This document shows positions 28,128-37,800 of a stretch of 64,000 nt of DNA, one piece after another. The position numbers and the translations under genes are program-made. Below the pieces are notes generated by a model. That model saw only the letters and a list, made by a program, of their open reading frames with translations, had not been told where the DNA came from and ran no database searches. Every line of letters begins with the position of its first letter. The first letter of the stretch is position 1. Source of the stretch: Bacteroidota bacterium (GTDB lineage Bacteria > Bacteroidota > Bacteroidia > Chitinophagales > LD1); the NCBI GenBank assembly GCA_947479455.1, contig CANJZE010000002.1, positions 34,222 through 98,221 of the forward strand. The letters run 5' to 3'.

Positions 28128-29339
28128 CTACTCGTGGTAATAATTGCCGCTTACATTATTTTGATAAAACATACTTACAGGCAGAAAAATAGAGGGTGCC
28201 AAGGTAGCATACACACCATAAGCTGCACTATTAGTTATGTTCGAATTCTCAATACTAAAGCTACCTGCACTCCAAGCACCGGCCATAATATTGCCACGCT
28301 GTGCGGTGTTTCCTGTATAGGAAGAATGCCCACCATACTCGATAATTGTGTAGGAAATTTGATTATTCGGACTGGTGCTTTGAAAAGCAATTCCTTTCCA
28401 CCAACCGGCTAAAGCAGTTTCGCCTGTAAGAGTTATGACATTAGGCGGACTGCTTCCATTCAGTTTCATCCATGAACCTGTAGAATAGTCACCTGTGCAA
28501 AGTCCTGCACCGCCTGCAAACTCAATGGTTACGCCCGGGTTAACAGTAAGATTACCGTTGTCGGCATAATATCCAACCGATAAAATATCCTGAACCAAGT
28601 AATGAACTCCCAGTTTTTTCCAAACATGCGCACCAAATAAACGACCTCCACGTACCAACACTTTATCAATTGTATTGCCTATATAAACAGAACTTGCATC
28701 CAATTCATTTACGGTTGCACCCAAAATGGAAAGCGGATAATTGAGGTTGCCAGTAAAAGTATTGTTGCTGAAAGAGGTGATAGAATTTTGCTCATCGGAG
28801 TCAAACCCCTCCACGTAAACACCATCCTTTCCACTCTTCGAAATATCACAGTTGGTTAATTCAACTCGTGCTGATAATGCAACGCGCAAATTTGCTTTCC
28901 AATCCGTATGTCCATCAAAACTGCTTTGTCCTCCGCCTGAAATAGTGCAGAAATCAAACTTGTTATTTAAACTACTTGTGTTTAGAAAAATTCCTTTCCA
29001 AGAACCGGCCACATCGGTACTACCATGCATAGAAATTTTTTGACTAAAAGTTCCTACTGCTTTTATGGACCCTGTATTGCTTACAATTATTCCTGCACCA
29101 CTTGCAAATTCAATTTCGGTTCCGGGTTCAATAGTTAGTAATGCTTCTACTGAAATAGGACAACTGATAATGTAGTCTACGCCATCGCGATGATTGCTCC
29201 AGGTGGTTGCACCGGTTACGGTATCGCAAAAAGTAATAACGGAAGAAGTGCGGTGGCAAGCAGATAGAAAAACGATCATCACCAGGTAAATGGCTGTGCT
29301 GCTTAAAAAAATGTTCGGTTGGTAAGATTTTGCTTTCAT
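28128..29339 (-). CDS. Lipoprotein with right-handed beta-helix repeats
   Basis: About 403 residues from the ATG at 29339, chosen because it places a lipoprotein signal directly at the N-terminus (hydrophobic stretch then lipobox FLSAC, Cys near residue 27). The longer frame starting at 29441 has no signal at its start. The mature part has two blocks of the same order (LTIEPGTEIEFASGAG... and LTVNPGVTIEFAGGAG...), each followed by GSWKGIFL/GWWKGIAF and a beta-helix-like run (ISYTIIEYGGHSSY, IENSNITNS). This is the pattern of parallel beta-helix surface proteins, here as an internal duplication. The substrate is unknown. It starts the minus-strand surface-gene block, divergent from the gene at 29453. 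Confidence 0.75.
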   Translation of the reverse strand: MKAKSYQPNIFLSSTAIYLVMIVFLSACHRTSSVITFCDTVTGATTWSNHRDGVDYIISCPISVEALLTIEPGTEIEFASGAGIIVSNTGSIKAVGTFSQKISMHGSTDVAGSWKGIFLNTSSLNNKFDFCTISGGGQSSFDGHTDWKANLRVALSARVELTNCDISKSGKDGVYVEGFDSDEQNSITSFSNNTFTGNLNYPLSILGATVNELDASSVYIGNTIDKVLVRGGRLFGAHVWKKLGVHYLVQDILSVGYYADNGNLTVNPGVTIEFAGGAGLCTGDYSTGSWMKLNGSSPPNVITLTGETALAGWWKGIAFQSTSPNNQISYTIIEYGGHSSYTGNTAQRGNIMAGAWSAGSFSIENSNITNSAAYGVYATLAPSIFLPVSMFYQNNVSGNYYHE

Positions 29340-29452
29340 GATTTTTAATTTTTGTAAAGCAAATGTGCATGTGTAAAATACAATTATCAAATTGAAATTT
29401 CGGAATTTGTGATAAAACGCTACTTTAGAAAGGTGCGACAAATACCCACGTT

Positions 29453-30910
29453 ATGAAACACAGCAAACTTTTTTCATTGATAAAACAATTGCCTGAAAAG
29501 GAATTGACAGCCATAGGTTCTACTCTGCTACAACACAAAAGAAGTAGCTTGAAAAAACTTTTTGTGGTGCTTAGTAACGCGCGTCATGAAGATGAACCCG
29601 AAGCTTCATTGGTGTATAAAGTGGTTTTTGGCAAGAAATATTCAAAAGCCTCCGACTATCTTTTGCGAAACGAATACCGGCTGCTTTACGATTGGTTACA
29701 TCAATACATCCATCAAAAAATTTCGGCAGAAAAAAATTTTGATCCTGCAGCGTTGCTCAGCTATTTTGTAAATATAGGAGCAGTTGAACTTTTTGAAGAA
29801 GAGTACCATGCAGCTTGGAAAAAAGCTTTACAACAAGACGATATTGATTTGCTGACACAACTCAGCGATTTGAACATCCATTATTATCTAACTGCAAAAA
29901 ACCAATCGCTGGTAAATGCAGAAATGATAACTCAACTTTCGCAGCAACGAATCAATTTATTGCAAACACAATTTTTACGCAGTATCAGGAAAGAAGAAAT
30001 TCGGGTTAAACTTTCGGAACGCATCGTATCAGCATTCAAAAAACTGGAGCACCCAATTGAAACCTTGAACCAGGTAAATTTAAAGGAACTGGAAAAAGAA
30101 GATTTATATGCACAGTACTTAAGCACAAGAGCCAGAATTAATTTTGCCAGAGGAGAAGAAAAAATCAGACTGCTTAAAAACAATCTTGCCCAAGAACAAG
30201 TCATTCGAAAATATGAACCTGCACCCGAAGAAGCCTTGTGCCGTTTTTTAATTAACCTGGCACAGGAGCATTACCTGAACCTGAACTTTAAAGAAGCAGT
30301 TGAATATTATCAAAAGGCGTATGAATATTTTGAGCAGGTAGCCATGCCGGTGCGCGAAACGCTTTTGATCAACTATATTATGTCGCTCATGCGTAATGAA
30401 GATTTTAAACTAGCAGAAAAATTAGCGGCAGAAAATTCGACCTTGCTACTGGATAGCAAATTGCTGGCGAGCCGGTCACCGTTTTTATTGGCAGTATTAA
30501 AACTCCACGCCCGCGATGCAGAAGCAGCCGAAAAATATGTGAACCTCGACAGCAAAAAAGAAGGCAGTGTATTTTACTACTTCATGCGCTTAATTTTATC
30601 TGCGGTTTATTATTTACGAGGCGATATTGAATTTGCGGTTCGCGAAGCCATCAACCTTGACCAGGCTGTTAATTACGAATTGAATCGTGAGCAAAATTTA
30701 CAAACAAAAATGAGTAAGCCTATCGTTTCGGTTTTCAGAAAATTCTATTCTACCATTCAGAACACTACAAAACATCAACTGAAAAAAGAACTCGCTTTGC
30801 TAAATCAGGAAATAAATGCTTCGCTGGTTTCCGCCAACGACCAATCGCCAAATTCTATACTTACCCAATGGATAAATAAAGAAGTAAGCATCCTGATAAG
30901 TAAAAAATGA
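29453..30910 (+). CDS. Conserved hypothetical all-helical (TPR-like) protein
   Basis: A 485-residue soluble protein without signal peptide or membrane segment. It begins MKHSKLFSLIKQLPEKEL and is rich in amphipathic helices throughout. The region about 250-330 (CRFLINLAQEHYLNLNFKEA, then VEYYQKAYEYFEQV) has the spacing of tetratricopeptide repeats. Proteins of this kind are found in Chitinophagales-type genomes without known function. It is divergent from the beta-helix lipoprotein and convergent with the DUF721 gene, whose stop adjoins its own. It is probably a cytoplasmic scaffold; nothing more specific can be said. Confidence 0.7.
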   Translation: MKHSKLFSLIKQLPEKELTAIGSTLLQHKRSSLKKLFVVLSNARHEDEPEASLVYKVVFGKKYSKASDYLLRNEYRLLYDWLHQYIHQKISAEKNFDPAALLSYFVNIGAVELFEEEYHAAWKKALQQDDIDLLTQLSDLNIHYYLTAKNQSLVNAEMITQLSQQRINLLQTQFLRSIRKEEIRVKLSERIVSAFKKLEHPIETLNQVNLKELEKEDLYAQYLSTRARINFARGEEKIRLLKNNLAQEQVIRKYEPAPEEALCRFLINLAQEHYLNLNFKEAVEYYQKAYEYFEQVAMPVRETLLINYIMSLMRNEDFKLAEKLAAENSTLLLDSKLLASRSPFLLAVLKLHARDAEAAEKYVNLDSKKEGSVFYYFMRLILSAVYYLRGDIEFAVREAINLDQAVNYELNREQNLQTKMSKPIVSVFRKFYSTIQNTTKHQLKKELALLNQEINASLVSANDQSPNSILTQWINKEVSILISKK

Positions 30911-31201
30911 TTACAGAATAATCACCTCGGTAATTACGTTGTCCTCTAATTCTTTGTTGAACACCTCTTTAATTTTATCGCGCGAGTAATTGAGTTCTTG
31001 TCTAAGCGCGGCAGAATCAACCTTAACATACAACTTTCCTTTTTTAAGTGTGACCGATGTAGTGTATTTTGCAATGGGTGCACCCATCACCTTTGCCCAG
31101 GCATCGCGCACGCGCGACTCATCAATTCTGCCTTTTAGTTTAAGGTCAGTCACCATCATATCGAGGGCTTGTTTAATGGTAAGGCTGTTTTTAAATCGCA
31201 T
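30911..31201 (-). CDS. DUF721 (DciA-like) family protein
   Basis: A 96-residue protein matching the DUF721 pattern: an N-terminal helix (MRFKNSLTIKQALDMMV), the conserved VRDAWAKVMGAPIAKYT segment (about 30-45), and a KLYVKVDSAALRQELNYSRD strand-helix ending the core. DUF721 proteins are related to DciA, the helicase-loading factor of many bacteria that lack DnaC. A role in DNA metabolism is therefore inferred from the family only. It is short and single-domain, with its stop next to that of the gene on the other strand. Confidence 0.85.
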   Translation of the reverse strand: MRFKNSLTIKQALDMMVTDLKLKGRIDESRVRDAWAKVMGAPIAKYTTSVTLKKGKLYVKVDSAALRQELNYSRDKIKEVFNKELEDNVITEVIIL

Positions 31202-31239
31202 AAGAATTATGCTGCAAGGTAAAATTCTGTGGGCAAATA

Positions 31240-33141
31240 TTATTTCGAAAATTTCCTCATTGCAATAACGAGCAGCAGTACCACCAACTGAATAGAAACA
31301 CTTTCCACAGTTGGAAACAAACCAATCAGTTCTATGCGCGAAAAAGAAATTCCATGCACCGGAATTACTCCTATTTCCTGCAACGAGTGAGCGCCTTTGC
31401 CGGCTAACACTACTGCCAACACGCCCATTACGAACGAAGAAATTTTAAAGAGCGTAGGAATAGGAAGTTTGGCAGAAAAGCGAAGTACTACAAAAGCAAA
31501 AACTAAAACTACTGCAAACGCCCAAAGCACTCCAAATAAAATGGCTTTGCTATGAGTTACACCTGCTTCTACCTGCAAGGCCGATAAAAACAAAACTGAT
31601 TCAAACACTTCGCGAAACACTACAAAAAAAGAAAGTGCCCCCAAGCCTACCATGCTTTTATTATCCATTACTCCCTTCATCATCCCTTTCACATAATCTT
31701 TCCACTTATTGATTTCGCTTTTACCATGTAACCAAAAACCAACGTAAAGCAACATGGCAACTGCAATAAACGAGATAACCCCTTCGGTCAATTCAACACG
31801 AGTTGAGTTTCCATTCAAAATCTTTTCGCTGAGCACAAACAAAATGCAACCAAGTGCTACGGCTAAAATCCAACCACTATGCACCCATTTTTTTGCTCCC
31901 GATAAATTGCCCGCTTTAATTACAGAGAGAATAACCATAATTACTAAGAACGCTTCTAACCCTTCACGAAACAAAACAGAAGCCGCCATAAAAAATGCAA
32001 GCCAAAATGAATACTCTTTTTTGTTGAGTAATTCACCCGCGCTTTTCACTGTTATGCGAACCGCATGGATAGAATCTTTCACCTCAATAGCCGGTCGGCC
32101 GTCTTCCATCATTTTGCGCAAATGCTGCATTTGTTCTTCAAGAATAATAAGCAAAGAAGGGTCTGTTGCTTTTAAACGATTTTCGATAGGTTCAATGCCT
32201 TCCAAGTACGAAAGCGCAGCCATTTGCGATGCTTCAGTATATTTTTTTTCGTAGTAGAGTGTCAGTGCGCCATCTAAATATTGCAGCGATGTGTTAATGA
32301 AATCATTGTCGCTGTGTTCAGGTTGGTTAAAACGAATTGCGGCCAAAACAAGCTTTGCTTTTGAACTGTCTTTAATATTCAGTACACTTAAAAAATCATC
32401 ATCGCTTTTAACGGCTGCCTCGGCAGGAGAAATACCTGAAAGAAATTTCTTGGTCTCTTCTGTTTTTAAAAATGCATTAGAAGCTAAATCCTGAAAGCGT
32501 AAGGTAGAAATATAAAACGCCACATCCCAAACTTCTTCATCTTCTAAAGTTGGGTGCGCTTTCATTCCAGTTCCTTCAATTCCCAAACGAATGGTATTAA
32601 AAGCAAAAAATGGAGAGATAGATCGCATCCGTTCAGTATCATGAAAATTGCGCGGCTTCGGCTCAAGGTCTTTGCCCTCTGGTCCATTGCCAAAACCATT
32701 GGCACCATGACATTTAGCACATTCTGTTTTGAAAATAATTTTGCCGGTTTCCAAATTTGGAAACTGAGCAGGGGTGATGATTAAACCTGATGCACTAATC
32801 ACTTTGTTCTTTGCTTCAATAGCTACTTCCGCTACTTCCTTAAAATCGGCAAAATGAGCTATCAAATTATCTAAGCGGTAAATCAATAAACCTATAGCTA
32901 CAGAATCGCTATCACTCCATTGCGATGAATAGAGTTTGAAATTTTTTACAGCCGCTTCAGAAAACTCTTCTTCTTCCTTGTATTCTGCTGCACTACTAAT
33001 TTTTCCATCCTTAACCGCAAACTGATAATCGTGACTAATGTAATTGAGGGTGTGCACCAGCAAACGCGATTGCTCTCCATTCTGCGCTTGTGCAGCTATA
33101 GAAAAGAACAGAAACAGTAAAGCGTAACAGAAATATTTCAA
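31240..33141 (-). CDS. Cytochrome c - FTR1 high-affinity iron permease fusion
   Basis: About 633 residues. No ATG is available at the N-terminus. I take the TTG at 33141, which gives a clean signal peptide (MKYFCYALLFLFFSIAAQAQ); a TTG at 33183 would place 14 extra residues ahead of it. The periplasmic half carries a c-type haem site CAKCH (about residue 140) with a likely axial Met in GTGMKAHP. The membrane half has two FTR1 iron-binding motifs, FREGLEAFLV (about 390) and FREVFESVLF (about 510), within seven or so hydrophobic segments. By family, it oxidises ferrous iron and imports it across the inner membrane. The leader contains a perfect palindrome (33163-33181) like a metalloregulator operator, so iron control is likely. 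Confidence 0.9.
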   Translation of the reverse strand: MKYFCYALLFLFFSIAAQAQNGEQSRLLVHTLNYISHDYQFAVKDGKISSAAEYKEEEEFSEAAVKNFKLYSSQWSDSDSVAIGLLIYRLDNLIAHFADFKEVAEVAIEAKNKVISASGLIITPAQFPNLETGKIIFKTECAKCHGANGFGNGPEGKDLEPKPRNFHDTERMRSISPFFAFNTIRLGIEGTGMKAHPTLEDEEVWDVAFYISTLRFQDLASNAFLKTEETKKFLSGISPAEAAVKSDDDFLSVLNIKDSSKAKLVLAAIRFNQPEHSDNDFINTSLQYLDGALTLYYEKKYTEASQMAALSYLEGIEPIENRLKATDPSLLIILEEQMQHLRKMMEDGRPAIEVKDSIHAVRITVKSAGELLNKKEYSFWLAFFMAASVLFREGLEAFLVIMVILSVIKAGNLSGAKKWVHSGWILAVALGCILFVLSEKILNGNSTRVELTEGVISFIAVAMLLYVGFWLHGKSEINKWKDYVKGMMKGVMDNKSMVGLGALSFFVVFREVFESVLFLSALQVEAGVTHSKAILFGVLWAFAVVLVFAFVVLRFSAKLPIPTLFKISSFVMGVLAVVLAGKGAHSLQEIGVIPVHGISFSRIELIGLFPTVESVSIQLVVLLLVIAMRKFSK

Positions 33142-33162
33142 AGCAAATTCAGAATTAAATGA

Positions 33163-33181
33163 GTTTAGATTAAATCTAAAC
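33163..33181 (-). promoter_or_regulatory. Palindromic operator in the leader of the FTR1 gene
   Basis: Perfect 9-bp inverted repeat around one base: GTTTAGATT-A-AATCTAAAC. It lies 22 nt upstream of the chosen TTG start, downstream of a weak -7-like TACATTCG. Symmetry and length fit DtxR/MntR-type operators (TTTAGnTTnAAnCTAAA-like). The window encodes such a regulator at 44011-44667; the link is inference. Confidence 0.6.
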
Positions 33182-33284
33182 AAGCGCGAATGTAAGATGT
33201 TGGACGAAATGTGAAAGGGTGATTTTTGTCAGTTGATTTGGTCATAAGATCAAGTGAACCACTTTTCGAAGTACCTTAAAATTT

Positions 33285-33292
33285 TACTTTTG
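33285..33292 (+). promoter_or_regulatory. -7 element (TACTTTTG) for glmM
   Basis: Exact match to the Bacteroidota -7 box TAnnTTTG, 28 nt upstream of the TTG start taken for glmM. The matching -33 box is weak (a TTTTCG-containing stretch). Its position inside the upstream in-frame extension argues against the GTG start at 33254. Confidence 0.55.
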
Positions 33293-33319
33293 CCGTCCTT
33301 TAAATTAAAAAATAACAAC

Positions 33320-34708
33320 TTGTCTCTAATAAAATCTATATCAGGTATTCGCGGCACCATCGGTGGTTTTCCCAGTGCAAATTTCACTCCCGTTGACATT
33401 ATGAAGTTTACCCTCGCCTTTGGTGAGTGGGTAAAGAATAACGAAGGCAATCGTAAAATTGTAATTGGAAGAGATGCGCGCGTGAGTGGCGAAATGGTAA
33501 ATCATATTGTAGTGGGCTCGCTTCTTTCTATAGGAATGGATGTGGTTGACCTTGGTCTTTCTACTACGCCTACCGTTGAAATTGCCGTGCATGAAGAAAA
33601 AGCCGGTGGTGGAATTATTATCACTGCTTCACATAATCCTAAACAGTGGAATGCGCTAAAATTGCTCAATAGCCACGGTGAATTTATTTCAGCAAAAGCA
33701 GGAGAAGAATTACTGCGCATAGCTGAAGATAAAACCATTGAGTTTGAAGAAGTGAATGCCATTGGTTCTTATACACAAGACAGCACTTATATAGACCGTC
33801 ACATTGAAAAGATTTTGAAGTTGAAGTTAGTGGATGTAGAAGCCATTAAAGCCCGCAATTTTAAAGTGGTGATTGATTGTGTGAACTCTACAGGCGGTAT
33901 TGCACTTCCAAAATTGTTGAAAGCATTAGGAGTGGAGCAAGTGGTGGAACTTTTTTGCGAACCGACAGGACAGTTTCCGCATAATCCTGAACCGCTGCCC
34001 GAGAATTTAAATGAACTTTCGGTTACCGTAAAAAAGAGCAAAGCCGATTTAGGAATTTCTGTTGACCCAGATGTAGACCGCCTTGCCCTAGTTTGCGAAG
34101 ACGGAAATATGTTTGGCGAAGAATATACGCTCGTAGCCGTAAGTGATTATGTGTTGAGCCAAAAGAAAGGCAATACAGTTTCCAATCTTTCTTCTACCCG
34201 CGCACTTAGCGATGTAACCAAGAAAGCTGGCGGAGAATATTTTGCTTCGGCCGTAGGCGAAGTAAATGTGGTAGAAAAAATGAAAGAGGTGAAGGCGGTA
34301 ATTGGTGGCGAAGGAAACGGAGGAATCATTTATCCTGAATTGCATTATGGAAGAGATGCAATGGTGGGCATTGCTTTGTTCCTTACACACCTTGCTAAGT
34401 TTGGAAAGACGGCATCTATGCTTCGCTCTACTTACCCGAATTACTTTATGGCGAAGAAGAAAATCGATTTGGATTTAGGGGTGAATATTGAGGAGTTGTT
34501 TGATGAAGTGGAGAAAAAATATCGCAAGTATCCGGTGAACACCATTGATGGGGTCAAGATTGATTTCGAAAATGAGTGGGTTCATTTGCGCAGGTCAAAC
34601 ACCGAACCTATTATTCGTATTTACAGCGAAAGCAATTCGGAAACCACAGCCGATAACATTGCGAATCAAATCATGAGCGACCTACAAACTTTTTCGAAGA
34701 AGAAGTAA
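33320..34708 (+). CDS. glmM: Phosphoglucosamine mutase
   Basis: About 462 residues from the TTG at 33320 (LSLIKSISGIRGTIGG, where the family normally begins). A GTG at 33254 would add 22 residues, but the promoter box TACTTTTG lies in that stretch. The four family loops are present: ITASHNPKQWNALKLL with the phosphoserine (about residue 100), DPDVDRLALV binding Mg2+, GGEGNGGII, and the phosphate loop RRSNTEPIIRIYSES near the C-terminus. GlmM converts glucosamine-6-phosphate to glucosamine-1-phosphate for UDP-GlcNAc, peptidoglycan and LPS synthesis. Within the alpha-D-phosphohexomutases, the N-terminal SISGIRGTIGG form is that of Bacteroidota GlmM-type enzymes. Confidence 0.88.
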   Translation: MSLIKSISGIRGTIGGFPSANFTPVDIMKFTLAFGEWVKNNEGNRKIVIGRDARVSGEMVNHIVVGSLLSIGMDVVDLGLSTTPTVEIAVHEEKAGGGIIITASHNPKQWNALKLLNSHGEFISAKAGEELLRIAEDKTIEFEEVNAIGSYTQDSTYIDRHIEKILKLKLVDVEAIKARNFKVVIDCVNSTGGIALPKLLKALGVEQVVELFCEPTGQFPHNPEPLPENLNELSVTVKKSKADLGISVDPDVDRLALVCEDGNMFGEEYTLVAVSDYVLSQKKGNTVSNLSSTRALSDVTKKAGGEYFASAVGEVNVVEKMKEVKAVIGGEGNGGIIYPELHYGRDAMVGIALFLTHLAKFGKTASMLRSTYPNYFMAKKKIDLDLGVNIEELFDEVEKKYRKYPVNTIDGVKIDFENEWVHLRRSNTEPIIRIYSESNSETTADNIANQIMSDLQTFSKKK

Positions 34709-34822
34709 ACTCAAATCTCGCACTAAGTGTTTCAACCCTCCGTTAATTTGTTTCTCCAAAACATCTTCAGCAGGCAATCTTCATCACCCGTTTAAACTTT
34801 GTTTACACCTAGGTGTTTCCGC

Positions 34823-34852
34823 TTTTGCCTTACATCTATTTTAATACTTTTA
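34823..34852 (+). promoter_or_regulatory. Promoter for the DUF2723 gene
   Basis: TTTTG (34823-34827), 17 nt, then TACTTTTA (34845-34852). This is one mismatch from the Bacteroidota -7 consensus, at suitable spacing, and lies 21 nt upstream of the ATG at 34874. It supports that ATG over the upstream in-frame TTG. Confidence 0.55.
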
Positions 34853-34873
34853 CCCGCCTCAAAAAAAATATCA

Positions 34874-37800
34874 ATGCAAAAATTCAAATTGCTCAATAAC
34901 ATCTTCGGATGGATTTCTTTTGTTTTTGCCGCCATCGTTTACACCATGACCATGGAAAGCAGCGGCAGTTTCTGGGATTGCGGTGAGTTCGTATCGGGTT
35001 GTTTAAAATTGCAAGTAGTTCACCCACCGGGTGCCCCTTTCTTCCTAATGTTAGGTAGAATATTTACACTCTTCGCCAGTAATGCTTCTCACGTAGCACA
35101 AACGGTTAACTTCCTCAGCGCACTTTCTACAGCGGGCGCAGTGCTCTTTACTTTCTGGACAGTTACTGCTCTTGCACGCAAAGTAGTTATCAAAGATGGT
35201 GCGTATACCACCGCGCAAATCATCACCGTTTTGGGTGCGGGTTTAATAGCAGCAGGTTGCTGCACTTTTCTCGATTCACTTTGGTTTAGCGCGGTAGAAG
35301 GTGAGGTATATGCGCTCTCGCAATTCTTCATGTCGTTTATTGTATGGGCTATTATGAAATGGGATGCTGATGACAGCAAATATGCCGACCACTGGTTGGT
35401 ATTGATTGCTTACATGACCGGTCTTTCCATTGGTGTTCACTTGCTCAGTTTACTCGCCTTGCCATTTATTGCCATGGTGTATTACTACAAACGTTTCAAA
35501 ACCACCGTTACAGGCTGGTTGATTGCAGTAGTTTCAGGCTTTGCTATTCTTGGTTTATACATGAAGTTCATTATCTCCTTCACGCAATCGTACCTCGCGG
35601 GAATGGATTTGTTTTTTGTAAACACGCTGAGTTTACCGTTTAACTCAGGCGTTATTTTCGGAATGTTATTAGTGGTAGCTGTACTAGTTTTTGTTTTGCG
35701 TTACACACACAGCGGCAAAGACAAGGACTGGAACATTGCAATGGGCATTGCAGCATTCTATGTAATCCTCGGCTTCATCATCAGCGATAGCCTCACTGCT
35801 AAACTCGTTCGCATTATTTTCCCTGTTGGTTTGTGGCTCGCAAAAAAATACGGCTACGAATCAAGAAGACTGCTGAACATTGGCATTCTTGCTATTGCAT
35901 TTTCATACATCGGTTACATGAGTTACCTGATGGTGCCTATACGTTCTATTGCAAATCCTCCTATCAACATGAATCGCCCTACTGACCCTTTCAGTATCAA
36001 ATCGTATGTTGATCGCGAGCAGTACGGTGACCGCCCATTATTGAAAGGTCCAGATTACACCGTTACATCAAATGATATTATTGATTATGTGCAAACCGGT
36101 GAGCGTTGGGTTAAGGACGAAAAGAAAAAACAATATGCTTACGGTGGACCAAAACAGGATTACAAATTTCGTGATGATGTACAAATGCCTTTCCCTCGTT
36201 TAGGTTTTTGGCAGGAAGAAGGGAAAAAATCGGGCTACCGTGCCTGGTTAAATCCGGAGTACAATGTTATCAATCGCGAAACCAAAGAAATTTCAAAAAC
36301 ATTTCCTCCATCGGGAATGAAACAAGCAACCGATTATGCAGCAAGTTTAAACAAGCAGGCCGGTGCGGGAACTTACGTAGTTAAAGATGCTATTTCGTTC
36401 AGCGACAATCTCACGTTCTTCTTCAAGTATCAGATTGGCTATATGTACTTCCGTTACTTCATGTGGAACTTCTCGGGTCGTCAAAATGATATACAAGGAA
36501 CTTACGGCAACGATGATGGAAGATGGATTTCGGGAATTCCTTTTGTAGATAACTCACACAAATTTTTTACCCCCGAATGGCCGCAGGAGAATCTTTCAAA
36601 AAGCATGAAAGCAAACAAAGGACGAAACACGTACTTTATGATTCCATTTATCATTGGCTTAATAGGATTGATTTATACCTTGTTTAAAGACGAAAAAACG
36701 TTCTGGCTTATTCTTGTTCTGTTTGGAACAACAGGATTGTTGCAAATATTTTATCAGAACGAACCGCCTATTGAACCGCGCGAAAGAGATTACGCCATCG
36801 CTTGCTCTTTCATTACTTATTGTATGTGGATTGGGTTTGGGGTAGTTGCCTTGATTGAATTCTTGCGCAAAAAATTGCCCGAAATTCCAAGTGCCATTGC
36901 CGTTATTCTAATTTGTGCAAGCGCTCCGGTGCTAATGGGCTCGCAAGCATGGAACGATCACACGCGTCATAATCGTTTTACCGCGCGCGATTTTGCCATT
37001 GATTATTTAGAAAGTTGCGCACCTAATGCCGTTTTGTTTACACAAGGCGATAATGATACTTATCCGCTTTGGTATGCGCAGGAAACCGAAGGTGTGCGTC
37101 CCGATATTCGCATTATCAATCTTTCACTACTAGGTGTTGATTGGTATATCGAACAATTGCGTTACAAAACAAATAGCGCAGCTCCGTTAAAGATGAGTTT
37201 CACGAGCGAACAATTAGCGGGCAGCAATCGCGATGTAGTTTACTATCGACAAGATCCGCGCATACCTGAAGGCGCTTCAGTTGATTTGAAAAAAATTATG
37301 CAGTTCATTGCCAGCGATAACGAACGAGATAAAACGGCTCTTCGTCAAAGCGGTGAATTGGAGAATTTTTTACCTACGCATAATTTTTACCTCGACATTG
37401 ACCCTGTTAAGGCACGTGAAATGAACATGCTTTCAAAAGACGATGACTCGTTGATGGTTCCTCGCATACAGTTTAGCATTGATAACAGCGCACTCTTGAA
37501 AAATGATTTATTGACGCTCGACATAGTGGCTAACAACATTATGGAACGCCCGATTTACTTTGCTGTTTCGGTAGCACCGGAAGCGTATTTGGGCTTGGCA
37601 AAATATTTCCAGTTAGAAGGATTAACTTATCGCATTGTGCCAAAAATAAATCCAAGCAGTTCGCCCTACAACGCACCTGTGCGCACCGATGTAATGTACA
37701 CCAACATGCTTACCAAATTCAAATTTGGAGGAATTACAGAGAACAAAGACATCTATTTGGATGAGAACGTTCTTCGAATGACGGTGAATATTCGAGGTAA

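Noticed and set aside
31754..32254. 166-residue plus-strand frame inside the FTR1 gene.
   Set aside because: Shadow of the cytochrome-FTR1 gene; no start context or domain.
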